Shown: piece after piece, positions 63,039 through 64,000 of the stretch
Position numbering within the stretch: position 1 is the stretch's first letter
How the letters are laid out: each line of letters starts with the position of its first letter
NCBI GenBank assembly: GCA_030141605.1
Contig: JAQGDQ010000099.1
Location: 389,194 to 453,193 of the forward strand
Source: Tubiluchus corallicola
Lineage: Eukaryota; Priapulida; Priapulimorpha; Priapulimorphida; Tubiluchidae
Reading direction: 5' to 3'
Length of the DNA: 64,000 nt
The notes under the pieces: model-generated
Seen by the model: only the letters and a program-made list of their open reading frames with translations
The model's database searches: none
Told to the model about the DNA's origin: nothing
Translations under genes and position numbers: made by a program

Positions 63039-64000
63039 CTATAAAAGAAAAATGAAAAAATTTTCTTGCAAATTTTCAGTATAATTTAGAATAATGTAAT
63101 ACTTACACAAACGCAAGTTATGTAAGATGTTTAGGTTTACGCCATAACAAATCCTCGCTTAATGACACTAAAGCATTCCAGCAAAATGCAACACTAACTA
63201 AACGTTGCTAAACAAAAGCGTTCCCTCTGTGGAAAGTAATTAGAAATGGTTAAGTTGCATTGTATAAACAAAAATTATTAACACTTAGCTTATATAAATC
63301 AAAATTTTATGAGCTTTATTTTCTACAATTGACCCTAATGAGATTTTGACCTTCTAGGAGCTCAGCTTATTACAAATGCCCAAAGTTGCATTGTATATTG
63401 ATATGTAGTGCAAATGAGAGGTGCGAATACATCAATATAATAAACATTTCATTGTCTGTATAGCATGGAAAAAACAACTGGTAAAGCACTTCTGACTTTT
63501 CATTGCTAGCCTTACTGGTCTATACAATATAAGGCAATCAATCACTGGGTAACATGTATTGCCCAGTACGTTTGATGCATTTAACAAATGTTTGATTTTC
63601 TGCCTAAACTTTCTACATTATTATCTCCGGAGGTGATTTATACTCATATCCTCCTAGTGCCATCTATGGAGACTTTTTGTCAATTTTTCATTGCATTTGT
63701 ACCAAAGAAAATCTGAAGTCGTCTCTGCTGATGGCTACTATGCACTATAATTTCCTATCGACTTGTTTTGTTTCAAGAAGTGTAGAGTTATTCAAGAACA
63801 AAAAATGTTCATTAATTTCCAATGATATGATTATCATAATGGACTTTAAATTAAAAGCCTGCTGCAACAATTCACGTCAGGCTTATATAATTAATAAGTT
63901 ATGAAACTAGACCATTGTTGCACATATCATTTTAGCAATACACTGCAAAGAAATTTTGCAGAACTGTTGCTTGATGCTGCCCGACATACTTATAATACAA
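63039..64000. other. Intron of the unassigned minus-strand gene (presumed)
   Basis: No exon with convincing splice sites was found. The 75-codon plus-strand ORF at 63677-63904 appears to be chance. Confidence 0.4.

Overview
This window is animal nuclear DNA. It is AT-rich, its genes are split by GT-AG introns, and all four recognised genes encode conserved metazoan proteins. A marine or other invertebrate fits the microsatellite-tailed non-LTR retrotransposon ends, tRNA-type SINE pieces and many short hAT-like elements, but I cannot name the phylum. No operon, CRISPR array, rRNA gene or intact tRNA gene was seen.

Layout, left to right. (1) 584-15730, plus strand: the 3' eleven coding exons of an SHC adaptor gene (end of the PTB domain, CH1 region with a YYN Grb2-type site, SH2 domain). 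The gene begins before the window. Its 3' UTR runs to about 17.2-17.85 kb and carries a strong hairpin. (2) 21663-27946, minus strand: a complete four-exon GOLPH3 gene (289 aa), tail-to-tail with SHC. (3) 28264-31993, plus strand: a complete four-exon SNRPG (Sm protein G) gene (76 aa), head-to-head with GOLPH3 across only 317 bp, so probably a shared promoter. (4) 35682-59337, minus strand: a nine-exon REEP3/4-type gene (282 aa), tail-to-tail with SNRPG. Its 32-nt first coding exon lies 15 kb from the second. (5) Inside that 15-kb intron, antisense to REEP, 47749-51472 holds a near-intact CR1/L2-like LINE: a PHD-finger ORF1 overlapping an endonuclease/reverse-transcriptase ORF2. (6) 62471-63038, minus strand: the 3' end of a gene I do not recognise.

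Introns and gaps hold most of the unusual structure: three hAT-like non-autonomous elements with 450-500 bp between ends, a Tc1/mariner-like MITE, a 330-bp element with near-perfect 33-bp inverted termini, a dispersed ~255-bp repeat family, decayed LINE ends, tRNA-derived SINE pieces, minisatellites and long GA and GATA/GACA tracts.

The genes do not form a pathway. SHC acts in receptor tyrosine kinase signalling, GOLPH3 in Golgi PI4P sensing and retrograde sorting, SNRPG in the spliceosomal Sm ring and REEP in ER membrane shaping. I found no convincing new multi-gene system. The most useful leads are the LINE ORF1/ORF2 junction, the SHC 3' UTR hairpin, the GOLPH3/SNRPG shared promoter and the unassigned gene at the right end. 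All statements come from reading the sequence; no alignment or search was run.
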